DNA of 64,000 nucleotides, taken from Bigelowiella natans CCMP2755 (lineage: Eukaryota; Cercozoa; Chlorarachniophyceae). The position numbers and the translations under genes are program-made. The notes below the pieces were generated by a model, which saw nothing but the letters and a program-made list of their open reading frames with translations, was not told the origin of the DNA and did no database searches. The stretch spans positions 62,501 to 126,500 of the forward strand of contig ADNK01001668.1 in assembly GCA_000320545.1 (NCBI GenBank). Direction: 5' to 3'. This document shows, piece by piece, positions 1 to 15,905 of the stretch; the stretch's first letter is position 1; each line of letters opens with the position of its first letter.

Positions 1-146
1 AGGGTAGACACTTTAACAATCACAAATTACGTTATCCATACTGGGATAAAGAAAGAAGATGAAGAAGTAGATATACAATGTCGCATGCAAACTACACGAC
101 CATCCGCATTATTGGCAGCTGTATGTTTACTACTACTACCACCTTA

Positions 147-4251
<4,105 letters not shown>

Positions 4252-4836
4252 ACTCCTCCTCCCTTCGGTCGGCGTCAGTGGGTCAGTGGGTCATCTCCGC
4301 TTTTGTATTTGAGGTAGTAGTCTTGATTGTATCGTTAGTCTCTCCCTCTTTTGTACTTATCGTCCGTGGTAGCCTTCACAATCGCATCGTTCTCATCATC
4401 CTCCTTTTGTACTTATCTTTTCCGTCCATGCCTCTTTCTGTCTTTCCGTCTCCGCTGTGTCTTACAAGGCCTACTGTAATAATGGTAACTTTCGCAGATA
4501 TCTCATGGTTTTAATACCCTGCGACAACACATAATTGTGCTAAAATGTCCTCAATGACCGCCTTTGTACACCCAGATATGCAATGAATAATTTCCAATTC
4601 AGTCCTACTTCTTCCTCCAAAGAACGAAAGCCGACGACGGACGACGATGACGACGATATAAACGAGGAGGAGAAGGAGGGGAGGAGAAATATTGTACATG
4701 CCTCTACTGATCTTTCCTGCTGCTACTTCTACACACATAAAGCTGCTTCGTTGCCAAAAAGACAGCATACATCTGTAAGGAGAAAGAAGAGTTTATTTGA
4801 AAAGGTTTCTATTTCTTCTCCAGAAGTTTGTCTGAG

Positions 4837-5677
4837 ATGATTGTCCTCATCGCGTTAATGATGGCGTTGGGCAGTTTGAGTTCGCTTCAGCCTAACAGCG
4901 GCCGAAGGGTAATCCTTCAAGAGTCAAGACAACTTTTTGCCGTCCAGCCACATTGTTTTCCAAATCGAAGAAGGCAACGTGCAATCTCGCGGATGGGGAG
5001 ATCCTTGGCATACGCTTTGTCATCATCCTCTCGAAAATTAAATACGGACGACATTAAACTCTCAGCTATTCATTCTGATAATAAGGAAGATAATTCCTTC
5101 ACGAAGTCTGAAAATGTGGAGGATGATAGAACTACATTGGACGGTACCTTAAACATTGACCATGCGGAATAATGATATGTGATGATACTACCTTATTGCA
5201 AAATTACAGATACACTCTCAATGCTAGAAAATCCAAGTCAACTGCCCTGGAAGGAATCTATCGCCACAACTACAAATGGGACTTCCATAAAGATGCTTTA
5301 CATGCCTTTCCTCGAGACGATGTTCCAGATCTTCGCCCAGGTTGTTTTGTTCTTGCTGTTGTTACACTTGTGTACTACTAGATTACTTAGGAGGAGTGCT
5401 CACAATCAATGACACTTAATGATGGAAATGATGAAAAACATTAGGAGGGATTTGAGGTTGAGTCCTTACCAACCACAGCTGAGTTTCTCTCACGAAACTC
5501 GTCACAAAAGTACGAGGATCGAGAAGAAGAAGAAGAAGAAGAAGAAGAAGAAAAAGCTGGTGCAGCAGGTGATGATCGTGATGATGCAACTCATGGGCCA
5601 CGAAAACCAATACACCAGGGCAACGTTAAGGCGGACGCTCGTGTTGGGTCGGTATGCTTTAGGACAAAGGGCTCCGA

Positions 5678-5724
<47 letters not shown>

Positions 5725-7070
5725 CAGATGTAGTTGTCGTGTTCGTCGTAGTTGTTGTCGCGTAGTAGCAAGAATGTGTATGTAGAAACGGCGTGTAATG
5801 CTAGCCAACTATGATGCAAGTGTTTATTCTAACGTATGTATGACTAATATGTTACTACTACTACTAATACCCAATACGTCGGTCGTCGTCATAGTTTCGA
5901 AGAGTTCGTTTGGAATATCTAGATGCAGGACCACGGGCACAGGTAGATTCTATCCTTTCATAATGCCATTACAACAATGTCATGGCACGACATTCTCCCA
6001 AGCTCAAGAGCTATGAATACTGCTGAGTTTTCCTCCCTGTCCTTGGTGTTATCTATCAAATCTATCAAATCTATTATCATATTTTCCCTTGCTCTTTTTC
6101 TGTCTGTGGTAGATACTGAATGCACTATTTTACCCTGACTACTCGTTGGAACTTCCCATGCTAGGTAACCATAGTGTCTTAGCTGATGGTTCATAATGAT
6201 GATGATGATGATGATGATGCTCATTTCCTCCTTAAAGCACTCGAGCTGATCGAGAGTAAATTGTTCCAAAAAAATATTGTTCTCCAATTTTCATTCCACA
6301 TAGTCACGAAAGACCTTTTCTGGTGATGGGGTTCTTCTTCTTCTTCTTCTTCTTCTTCTTCTTCTTCTTGTTATTCCGCAATTAGGAATAGACCTATTAT
6401 CTTTCAACTCTGGGAAGCGTATACTCATAGGAATTGACTATCATCCCCTTACACAAGACGATGACTACATCTCCAAGTACTGCTTCATGAACGAAAAATA
6501 CATGAGAGCTATATACGGAACACTTGTACTACTTATGTCTCCTTCTTCTTCTTCTTCTTCTTCTTCTTCTTCTTCTTCTTCTTGCTTAATAGCACCATGC
6601 ATCACACCTTCGTTGCGATCACAGATACATCGAGCCATTACAAATGATAAAGAATGACTTTCCAGAGCTGCAAGGAGAGGTTACCGTGAATGATGTAGAT
6701 GCTGTATGAGAAAAAGAAGAATAAGGAGTAGATCATCTACTACGTACTCTTTCTTATAACGTTGTTTTACTTCTTTTTGTCTCAGATATCCCAAAAGATC
6801 TATGACAGTTTCGAGTTTTTTTCGCCTGCAATTCTTTTCGGACGGTACCGCTTTTAATCCATTTATTCTTCTTTCCGCCCCCTTGCTAACTATCTCTGCT
6901 CAATTTGTTTCCATAAGTTTGCAGTTTTATGTGCATGCGTTCGTACTGCTTTGAATTGGTTTTTCCTTGCAGCTTTGAAGACCCGAAGATTCTTGAAGAA
7001 GAAAGGATTATGTCGGCTTACAAACGAGTCCTCGAAGAGTTACTGAGACACCATATACAGATATTATATG

Positions 7071-7113
<43 letters not shown>

Positions 7114-7966
7114 CAAAATTATTTTTGTACGTATTCATAAGTATACTATAATTGTGTATTGAAGAGTGCATATGTGTTACGATGTGTGCATCTGCTGTGC
7201 TAATCCTCTTCTTCTTCTTCTCAAGGTATTTGCGTATGGCGTCTTCGTTTTCGAAGCTTCCGCGACGATCTCGAGGTGGCTTCAATAGGGGACGGAATAT
7301 CACCGGACAAACTCGCGTACGTAGATAGATGATCACGAAATGTAATAAAATACCGAATAAAATGCCGATTCCTGCAGAATGATAATAAGTCGTTTCATGC
7401 TAACATAACATCATTTGTTGTGTTGTGCAACCATGTGGAACGATTAGAAAGTAATTTTTCTTTAGCTATCATGATTATTAATACTATGGGATATATTTGT
7501 CATTATGATCTAGTTACTGCCCAAGTAACCGGTGCTGTTGCTGCTGCTGCTGTGGCGGCGATGCTTGTCTTTTTATTTTTATTTTTCTTAGGAATGGATT
7601 GCACAACGCCAGCACGCCTATAATCGGTAAGTCTTCATAACCAGAAAATTTATTTACTGGCTAGCATATCACCTTAAATCTTTGCATTTGCCAGCTATAA
7701 CTTTGAAAACGACCCTGCAGCTGGGATCTTTGCCTCGAATTTTGGTAACATTATTCTCTTACATGAAAGATGTATGCGGAAAACAGTAGTTAGCCTAACC
7801 ATACATTAAGTCATATCTGGTCATAGATTGATTTCGATCCTCATCACCTACATGATGTGTTACAAAATATGGTTTGTGGTTTTATGAATCAGGCAAAGAA
7901 TGGAGCGACCGATTCATGAGCGAATTTCTATTTGAGATACCGTCACATAATATTAGCATGATATAA
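4837..7966 (+). CDS. Ferredoxin-dependent bilin reductase (HY2/PebA/PebB/PcyA family), plastid-targeted, 12 exons
   Basis: Reduces biliverdin-type tetrapyrroles to a phytobilin with electrons from ferredoxin, normally in the plastid. Exons with matching phase: 4837-5143, 5210-5340, 5445-5678, 5895-5942, 6113-6164, 6386-6536, 6625-6679, 6786-6844, 6973-7069, 7592-7626, 7695-7744, 7893-7966; total 1293 nt, 430 aa. Family motifs run in order: ARVGSVCFRT, FRRVRLEYLDAGPRAQ, ILNALFYPDYSLELPMLG, IDLLSFNSGKR, IDYHPLTQDDDYISKY, KIYDSFEFFSPAILFGRFED, NDPAAGIFASNFGKEWSDRF, EFLFEIP. Both conserved Asp positions (in LDAG and in IYDSFEFF) are present, as expected for an active enzyme. The N-terminus MIVLIALMMALGSLSS is a signal-peptide-like core followed by a basic, Ser-rich stretch, fitting a bipartite presequence. 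Exon 3 carries a Glu-rich insert absent from typical members. An in-phase 48-nt GT/AG segment at 5786-5833 is probably intronic. Motifs alone do not settle which bilin is made. Confidence 0.92.
7070..7108. repeat. AT microsatellite in a bilin reductase intron
   Basis: The TA run begins at the 5' splice site of intron 9. Similar AT runs occur near 11331, 12296, 13315, 24189, 24700, 37506, 40198, 43376, 44980 and 53033, almost all in introns or spacers. Confidence 0.95.
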
Positions 7967-8663
7967 GGTATGGGCTGGCTGCAATCTTTGGCAAATCAAA
8001 TTTGCTTTCATGACATATCTTTCGACGAGTAAATGTGAATAGTATACATCATACATCGATTGTGACGTTCTGCCGGGCGGCAAAATTTCATATGCACAAA
8101 TAATGCACACAGTGTGTGACCTGCGCAGTGGATTCGCTGCAGTCGTAGTCCTCTCTGCAGACACTTAAATTTATTAAAATTACATGATTACCCGGTGTAC
8201 AACATTCATGCCTGCTAGCCTGGCTGTGCTATGTTGCTTATCAAATAATCGTTTAGTTGCATATAAGGCTACATCCACTCGCAAGGAAAGTATAAGAGTC
8301 AGTTCCAACGATCATTTTTTTTCATTCGGTCACACATTACGCATCACGCGTCGATCACACGCATAATTTTCAAGACATTCACATGATCGCATACTTAAAA
8401 ACATAATATAGACTCTTGCAAGTCATATACGAGTGACCGCGCTTGAGACTTAAATGCTTTGTGTGTGTAGCGCTCCCGCGCTGCTTTGCGATGATTTTAT
8501 GAACTTTTCGCTATATCGCGCGCAAGCAGGCATGTCAAAAAGCTTAACATTGCAAACGTTTGCTAAGCGAACAGCAGCTTCTTGTGCACATGCGCATATG
8601 ATTTGGAATGCATTTACGATCGATACAAAATGTCCCCATCAATAGCAATAAGGTATCTCAGGA
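7967..8663. other. Convergent intergenic region, no gene seen
   Basis: This lies between the stop of the bilin reductase and the stop of the minus-strand methyltransferase. It holds CpG-bearing, GCATGC-like sequence resembling the spacers near 11.2-11.9, 22-23 and 26 kb. Short open frames show no recognisable domain. It probably contains both 3' UTRs. Confidence 0.5.
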
Positions 8664-9619
8664 CTAAGACTTACAAATGATTTCGCCGTGAACAACGGTA
8701 AACCAACCATCAGGGTGCTTTGCCCATGCTCTCCAGGCTTCCGAAATATCTTCAAGGTCCTTTTGTGTGGCATGCTTGCCTTCTAAGGCTTGTCTAGCAA
8801 TAGCGGTGTCTAAAATGCGTTCAGCCCATAGACCACCCCACCAACTGCGTGTCTTTGGTGTCGCATAGCACCAAGTACTCGATGATGATGTGATATTAGT
8901 GAAACCAGCTTCCCGCGCCCACGAAAATACTTTCCTACCAGCATCTGGTTCTCCCTTTTTCTCCATCGCCAGCTTTCGATATAAGGCTTGCCATTTTTCA
9001 AGTTCTGGTACCTTTGGGTACCAAAACATAGCAGCATAGTCTGCATCTCGTGCTGCTACGATGCCCTGTTCTTTACAAACTCTCTTCATTTCCTGAGTAG
9101 AAAATGTATGCTTTATTTAAATACGAAGTCGACTTTCGGAATTTCCACCTTGAGAGCATCTACAGGCCGGCTTAGATGTTGCAGAACTTGATGTGCATGG
9201 ACGACATCAAAACTATTTGATTCATATGATAGCCTATAAACGCTTTCTTGCTCGAAGCGCATATTTTCCATGACACCCTCTTCCTGAGCATGCTGCTTTG
9301 CTATCTCGAGAACGTCAGAGGCGTTGTCTATAGCCGTAACAAACCCCTTTGGGGACACCAAACCGGCGAAATCTGCTGCAATTGTCCCAGGTCCACATCC
9401 AACATCGAGAATCTTTTTCCCAGGAGATAGATACGGTAGAATGTAAGCGGCTGAATTCTGAGCCGTACGAACACTGTGAGATTTTAGCACAGCAGCTTCG
9501 TGCCCATGCAGATAACTATCATCACCGTCATCATGTAATTGACTGAATCCCTTGCGGGCTCCACTACAGTGTGGTGAAGATTTTAGAATGGATCTTTGAG
9601 TGATTTGTCTTAAGCGCAT
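8664..9619 (-). CDS. Class I SAM-dependent methyltransferase (UbiE/Methyltransf_11-like), two exons
   Basis: Exon 1 is 9149-9619 and exon 2 is 8664-9092, joined by a 56-nt GT-AG intron that keeps the frame (reading ALK then EMKRVCKEQG). Motif I is LDVGCGPGTIAADFAG and the acidic residue after the second strand is in TAIDNASDVLE. FDVVHAHQVLQHLSRP gives motifs II/III, and GGIV-type sequence after it reads GIVAARDADYAAMFWYP. The C-terminal half has a Trp-rich helical insert and ends HGEIICKS, as in fungal and bacterial relatives that carry an extended substrate cap. The first 45 residues are basic and Ser-rich and could be an organelle presequence. The substrate cannot be inferred. It is transcribed divergently from the methyltransferase at 10.4 kb. 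Confidence 0.85.
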
Positions 9620-10316
9620 ATCTGAAAATTAAAATGAAATTTTCAGGAAACTGGAACTCAACTTGACTACGGCTTTCCACTCGCAAGCCAATAATTATGA
9701 GCGCGGCCGTAAGCATAATCTGGTAATCTATCGGCAGTGTTCGACAGTGTGTCAACCCTAATCGCAATATCCTCTTCTAATCAAGGGGAATGAGATGTGA
9801 GCGAGTATTAGAATGTCACCCCAAGAGGAGTAGTGTATCGGAAGCACTAAAAAGGTCAGGGGGATTCTGTCTGTATGTCGGGAAAAGAAAAAGAAAGCTT
9901 TGATTTCTCCCAATACGACATGAATTTGTGCAAGTCGTAACATAAAATTATACACTGTTCGACATTTTTATGGGGCAGGAAATATTTAGAAATTTCTTGG
10001 TGAAATGGTCGGTGCGTGAATTGTGATGTCATTCAGGGCGCGAAAAGAATAACTAACTAACTAACTAACTATGTCATTACACCGAAGTGATTTTCATAGT
10101 GGATGTTGTCTCATAACGGATATTGCGAAAGTCAAACATTGTATGGCAAAACATGTTGTTGTTGTTGTTGTTGTTGTTGTTAACATCCTACAAAATCGCG
10201 TGGATGTTGTCTTATAACGGACATTGCGAAAGTCAAAACTTGCATGGCAAAACATAGCAAAATAGCTGGGAAGTCAAGGGCGCGAACAGAATAACTAACT
10301 AACTAACTAACTAACT

Positions 10317-10353
<37 letters not shown>

Positions 10354-10363
10354 CAATTGGAGA
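9620..10363. promoter_or_regulatory. Divergent intergenic/promoter region with internal duplications
   Basis: This separates two divergently transcribed methyltransferase genes and presumably carries both promoters; no TATA element could be assigned. Two nested duplications lie in it. A segment starting GGGCGCGAA and running into a CTAA repeat occurs near 10037 and again near 10278. A segment starting GTGGATGTTGTC occurs near 10100 and 10200. A GTT run (about 10157-10181) and an AAC run (10317-10351) flank them, the latter ending 12 nt before the downstream ATG. Confidence 0.55.
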
Positions 10364-11131
10364 ATGGCTTCCTCCACCAAGGGAAACGTAGGTTGGGACT
10401 CCTCAGATGCAGCCCCTCGCCACTCCGGAATTCTACCAACCCTAGCTGCAACTGAACGAAATAAACAAGTTATTTGGGATGTTATCTCCAAAATACTCTC
10501 GGGTAACGTGCTTGAACTAGGTAGCGGGACTGGCCAGCACATCGCTCATTTTGTCGGAGAGGACAAGGAAAAAGGCATTTGCTGGTTTCCGACAGATTAC
10601 ACCGACAACAACTTTTGGGTTATCCGAGAGCGTACCAAAACATTTTCTAACGTGAAAGAGCCAGAGAAGGTCAATCTATTGGATGAATTTTGGACGAAGA
10701 CCGTCGCGACGAAACTAGGTGCTGCCTTGTTTCATTGTAGTACCGAGCTTCATGTGATAAATGTATATTGATATTACTCAGATTCGAAAGGCGAAAAAAA
10801 GTTTGATGGAATCTATATGTGCAACGTGTGCCATATAGCAAAATGGGACGCAACTGCTTCATTGATGAAGTCAGCTGGGAAGATTCTCCGAGAGGATGGA
10901 AACATTTGTATTTATGGACCATTTATTATCGATGGAAAGTCTTCTGAGAGTAATTTTAGATTCAGTAAGAGACTACAAGAAGAAAATCCGGATCGTGGTG
11001 TGAGAGAGGTGCGGGATATAGAAAAGTGTGCTAATGAAGGAGGATTAGCTTTGACCAAAATTATCAACATGCCAGCAAATAATAACATACTAGTCTTCAC
11101 AAAGAAAACTTTGAAAGATAAAGAATCTTAA
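10364..11131 (+). CDS. METTL26 / DUF938 (UPF0585) family methyltransferase-like protein, two exons
   Basis: Exon 1 is 10364-10718 and exon 2 10782-11131. The 63-nt intron has GT-AG ends and the split Asp codon keeps the frame; the product is 234 aa, close to the family length of about 200-230. Diagnostic motifs are RHSGILPTLAATERNKQVIW at the N-terminus, the SAM-binding glycine strand VLELGSGTGQHIAHF, PTDYTDNN, the CNVCHIAKWDATASLMKSAG helix, YGPFIIDGKSSESNFRFSKR, and the C-terminal INMPANNNILVF. Family members are single-domain SAM-methyltransferase folds of unknown substrate found in bacteria and eukaryotes. The start follows directly after an AAC microsatellite and fits the family N-terminus. 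Confidence 0.9.
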
Positions 11132-11327
11132 ATCTTTAAATTAACAAATTGACTAACATTTTGGTTTCTTCTTTTAACGAGCTTGACTGCTATGCACAAT
11201 AGAGGGTTTTTAAGCAACCACAAACACTACGCATACTGTGACATGTGGCATGCGTAGCCAGCTAGCTGTGATGATGCATATCTTGTTTATAATCAAGATA
11301 GTGGCACTTGCCTGCACTACAGACACA

Positions 11328-11373
<46 letters not shown>

Positions 11374-11761
11374 GTATTATATGTATGTATGTGTATATAC
11401 ACACATACTAGCGTGCCAAATTATCCAAATAATGTGATGTTTGTGCATCTAGATTTTACACATAGGCGATGGTGCGCTATCTAGCTAGAGTGTACGTACA
11501 TGTAGATAATCATGATATGTGAGACGGATGCACGCCCAAAATAATTACGTTTCCTCAACAGTCATCCCAATGTATCTGTACAAAGCGGCGGCTACACAGC
11601 GCTAAGATTTTGTTTGTTTGTATACGTGCTCATTCATGTTTGCAAGCTTGTTGCTGTAGTTTCGCCCGGGTGTATGTATGTATGTACGCAGTTATGATCG
11701 CGATGGCGAATTTTAAGCGCTCCATGAGCTGCATACTGTGTGACTACACGCAATCTACAGC

Positions 11762-11806
<45 letters not shown>

Positions 11807-11931
11807 AATGCATGGCACTTAGGCTTATGTATTCCGTTCGAAAATGATCTGTTATACCACATCAGATCGCACAAAGCGAAGCTGATGCAGAGGCTTTACA
11901 ACGTAACGTACACATCATCATCTAATACTAC
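11132..11931. other. Intergenic region with AT and GA microsatellites
   Basis: An AT run (about 11331-11368), a GA run (about 11766-11801) and TAGCTAG/GCATGC-type sequence are seen. No protein-coding signal or RNA gene was recognised. It should contain the 3' UTRs of the convergent genes on either side. Confidence 0.5.
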
Positions 11932-12289
11932 TTAGATAGGAGCTACGATTCGGTTCCATTCGACGTCTCTTGCATCGTTCTGGAAATCAATGCCTGCATT
12001 GAAAGATTCAATATTTCTGATCAGATATTCACGTCTTATTTATGTATTAGCTGATAGAGAGAAATTTTCATCCTCCTCCTCCTCCACTCCATTTCATACT
12101 CTGTCAACTATAGCATCCTAGCATAACATAAGATTATAGGAGTCAGCACAGCACCAGATCTTCTACCTTGCAAGCGAATTGTTCCGATGAGATTTTCTGG
12201 CATCTCATCGTCTTCTTGCGACTCGATAAGAAAACCTTATTTGGATTAGTAATTCGTGAAGGAGTACATACTTGTTGTCAACATTAGTT

Positions 12290-12361
<72 letters not shown>

Positions 12362-13310
12362 GGAAAATATGTTGCTTTACTCCTCTTGTGCTATCTTGAT
12401 ATAATTATACTGAATATGGGATTGGTATCTTCCACCTATGCAATCAAAGCACCTACCTACATCCAAAACCATATCGACCAAGCTCTCCTTCAGTCCAAAA
12501 ACTGCTTTCTTCTTCACATAATTTGATGTATGCTGCATCATACACAACAAACCAAGCAAAAGTATCGTTCCTCAATATTTGTGCCCGGTGTTTCTTGTTT
12601 TTCTTAAGATCACCTTCAGCATTACAGCATTACGAATAGTTTCATCATCGAGTCAGAGACGAAGAAGAAGTATTACCTGGTTGATGTCAATTTCCAGATA
12701 ATTGGAGCCTCTATATGCCTCTTTCCTTGACCTTAATCATCGTCGTGTAAGTATAATCATCATCACCTTCTGCTTCTTCTTCTCTCAAGAAAGACTAATC
12801 TAAGACGACTCATGCAATGATGCTACGAAATGATGGACGTGAGTAGGAGGATGAGTTTCAAATACACTAGTAGGTCACATGTGTTATAACTATTATAGAG
12901 GAGTTTACCTCGTGAGGAAAGGCTTCCCACTGAATTTTCGGACAATTTCCTGAAAAATGAAATGAGGGGGAGCAGTGTGTAGTTCTGTAAGAAGTAGTAG
13001 TAATATATTATGTAATGGTGATTTATACCCAATATCGCTATACTCAGAAATTGGCATGAAATTTATACATGAATAACTACAATCACAATTAAGTTTTTGT
13101 GTTGCTGATTGATCATATCACATCATATCATATCACACAGCAGCACCTTCATCACGAAGCTGAGTTTGAGATCGTCTTGATTGGCTATGTGAATGATATT
13201 TTTCCAGCGTCTGCCACCACCATCACCATCACCATCATCATCATTGTTATGGGGCCCATTGAGATAACAAAAATGGAATAAACACAAACACACACAAACA
13301 TAGTAAATAA

Positions 13311-13353
<43 letters not shown>

Positions 13354-13532
13354 TTATTGTACAATTATCACAACTTTCCAATTGTGTTCCAGTCGGCACC
13401 ATTGGTCCCTGCTGCTGCTTTGCAAAAGCTAATAAAACGATCCACCAAACAACAAGAACAACATCCGAATACAGAGCATAGACCCAAGGAGATCAATTAG
13501 TATTACGTCTGTCCTCCCAGCTACAACAACTA

Positions 13533-13566
<34 letters not shown>

Positions 13567-14960
13567 CACTACTAATCCTATAAACGCTAAGGAAACAGTT
13601 AAGAAGAAGCAGTAGTAATACCTTTGAAATAGCTTTGCAGCGTTTTCGCCTTCCCGTATAGCCGTCCGCCCCCGCTATTAATGGCGATTTGTGATGATGA
13701 TAATGATCGACGACGATAATGATGAATGTATACAAAAGTTATTAGACGATGACTATGTATCTCAATCTCCCTTTCTGCTATTAGACGACGTAATAGTATT
13801 CATAAGCATCAACCTATCATCGTTCTCATCATCATCATCATCATCATCATCATAAATCCATCCAACCTCTGTAAGCTTGAAGTAAAGGATGATTGATATG
13901 CCGTATCCGTCCGAATTGCCACCCCATAGACTGCGAAGTGTTAATGACAACGTTGGCACACATAGCATATGATAGTAGTGGTAGTAGTAGTAGTAGTGGT
14001 AGTTGTTGTTGTTGTTGTATATATAGTGCACGTAAATAAACACAACATCACACGTCTACAAGGAAGAAAAGAGTAAGTGGCATGTACGATAGTGGTGATG
14101 ATGATGATGATGACGATGATGATGATGATGACGTGAAGGAGTAAGTCTCTGAATGCATTGTGTGTGTTGTTCTTCATCATCCATCATCAGTTAAAATAGA
14201 TAGCAGCACCTTGGCTCGTAGAGAGGTAGCTGGAAGTTGATGACAATGTATTGTGGAATACCCATCCACCACCCTTCATTCAAAGGTCTCCTCTTCCTAC
14301 CACTCCTTCTTCCCCTTCCTTCTCTTGTGTCATCAACAGCAGCAGCACTACTACCCTCATCAGCACCAGTATGATAATTTTGCTGCTGCCGCTGATGATG
14401 ATGATGAGAAAGAGGAGGAGGAAAAAAGCTCTTCGTTGTCCTACTACTAGTAGTACTGGCACTCACGTCTCTAGTTCTGGTGCTGGTACTACTACAATAA
14501 CCACCACTACCGCTGCTGCTGTTACTACTGCTGCTACTTTGGCTAACGCCATCGTAATAATCATCGTCATCTTTGAGGTCTATAAAGCGTGCGACATGCT
14601 CTATTCGTGAAGTACTTCGAAGAATATCCACTGATATAGGCTCGTAATATGCAGGACCTTTGCGAAAAGTAGCATCATAGTCAATCTTTTGCCCAATTGC
14701 ATATTTGGCACTCATCACAGCGAGTAGAAGCAGTAACGTGTAGGTTGTCATCACATCCATCAATCATACTATCACTAACACTCACCAGCCCTTTGCTTTC
14801 TTTTCTTCACACGGTAGTCTTTCCCTGCACGCACTTCAAAGAGGCTCTCACTACACCTCCTCCACTTTGCTGCTCGGTTGCTTCCAAGCCGATGACGGCG
14901 AGGGATGGTTACATCGTTTTGCGAAAAGCCTGCAAGGGAGATCATAGTAGTAGTCGATAG
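11932..14960 (-). CDS. EDR2 C-terminal (DUF1336) domain protein, C-terminal exons
   Basis: Minus-strand exons rebuild a DUF1336/EDR2_C domain, found in plant ENHANCED DISEASE RESISTANCE 2-type lipid-binding proteins and in many protists. In order: FEVRAGKDYRVKKRKQRAG (about 14790-14900), DYDATFRKGPAYYEPISVD, STSRIEHVARFI, then a Ser/Asp/His-rich insert, GIPQYIVINFQLPLYEP (14191-14710), NSDGYGISIILYFKLTE (about 13870-13950), YTGRRKRCKAISK (about 13620-13690), EIVRKFSGKPFLTR (12909-12949), EAYRGSNYLEIDINQ (12677-12725), HTSNYVKKKAVFGLKESLV (12436-12532), FLIESQEDDEMPENLIGTIR (12167-12235) and the last exon 11932-11993 ending RIVAPI-stop. The last five exons match in phase. The Ser/His-rich insert splits the domain. 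Upstream exons (START or PH, if any) were not identified. Confidence 0.82.
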
Positions 14961-15554
14961 TCTATCAATGAGAAGAACAACAAGATGATGATGATGATGA
15001 TGATCACGAGGGTATTAATTAAAGAAAGGGAAACTACTTGCTGCTGCTAGGCCGAGTGAGTACCCAACTACTACTTCTTCCTAGTACCACTACTACTATC
15101 ACTATCATCTACTTACGTTGATAGAAACTAGTATTACCTGGTTTGCGGCAAGGAAGAAGTGGCAGGGGGGGCTTGGATAGGCCCAATGAAGCCATTGCAA
15201 TATGGTTGGCTAGATGTACAAGTGAGGGAAGAAGGGGCAGGTCGGTTGGAACGACAGGAACACCTACATATAATAATAATAATAATAATAATGATGATGA
15301 TGATGACGATAAGGATGAATTTAGGCAGTAGGAGGAGGAACCAACAGGCTAATGGAAGTAGACACAGCATACGAGAAAAAGAGTTAATAGTTACCAAATC
15401 GATCGCTGAGACGTCGGCAGAGGAACTAAGCAGAAGAGGATGATGACAAGATGAGAAGATGAAGAGGAAGAAGAAAGATGAGAAAAGAGAGAATGATGAC
15501 TTAAAAGAACAACTCACCTTTTGGTTACGGGATCAAAGATAATGAAACGATGGT

Positions 15555-15640
15555 GCTAGATGTCATCATAATGTTTGTGTGCTGTTGGCTGTTGTTTTGC
15601 TAGATGTCATCATAATGTTTGTGTGCTGTTGGGTGGTGTT
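15555..15640. repeat. 44-bp tandem duplication
   Basis: The sequence GCTAGATGTCATCATAATG and its continuation through GTGTGCTGTTGG occurs at 15555 and again at 15599, a 44-nt period. It lies in a region of uncertain coding status, probably an intron of the minus-strand gene. Confidence 0.8.
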
Positions 15641-15905
15641 GTTTTGCGTCGTAGTACATCGGAAGTGATAGAGTCCAGGCCAAGATCCGCCACGGGCAAA
15701 AACCGTCCCAATTCCTACACGTACACACGCACACACACACACACACACACACAAACACAAGCATACCAATACATCTTATGCCTGAAAGCAGCAGCTTGAA
15801 CATAACAGTCACTATATTATCATCATCATCATCGTTATCATCATGATATAAATCTCACTGCACACGTAAAAACACATAGCATAACGCCGTAGTGTGTGCA
15901 CTATT

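Noticed and set aside
5786-5833. In-phase 48-nt segment (KRRVMLANYDASVYSN) as a bilin reductase exon
   Set aside because: It fits GT/AG and phase, but the exon at 5895-5942 carries the true FRRVRLEYLDAG motif, and including both would duplicate the position.
5958-6287. Minus-strand ORF with protein-like sequence near 6.0-6.3 kb
   Set aside because: The plus strand holds the in-phase bilin reductase exons at 5895-5942 and 6113-6164, so the minus frame is a shadow.
14251-14610. Plus-strand low-complexity ORF
   Set aside because: It lies opposite the EDR2-domain exon and consists mainly of translated microsatellites.
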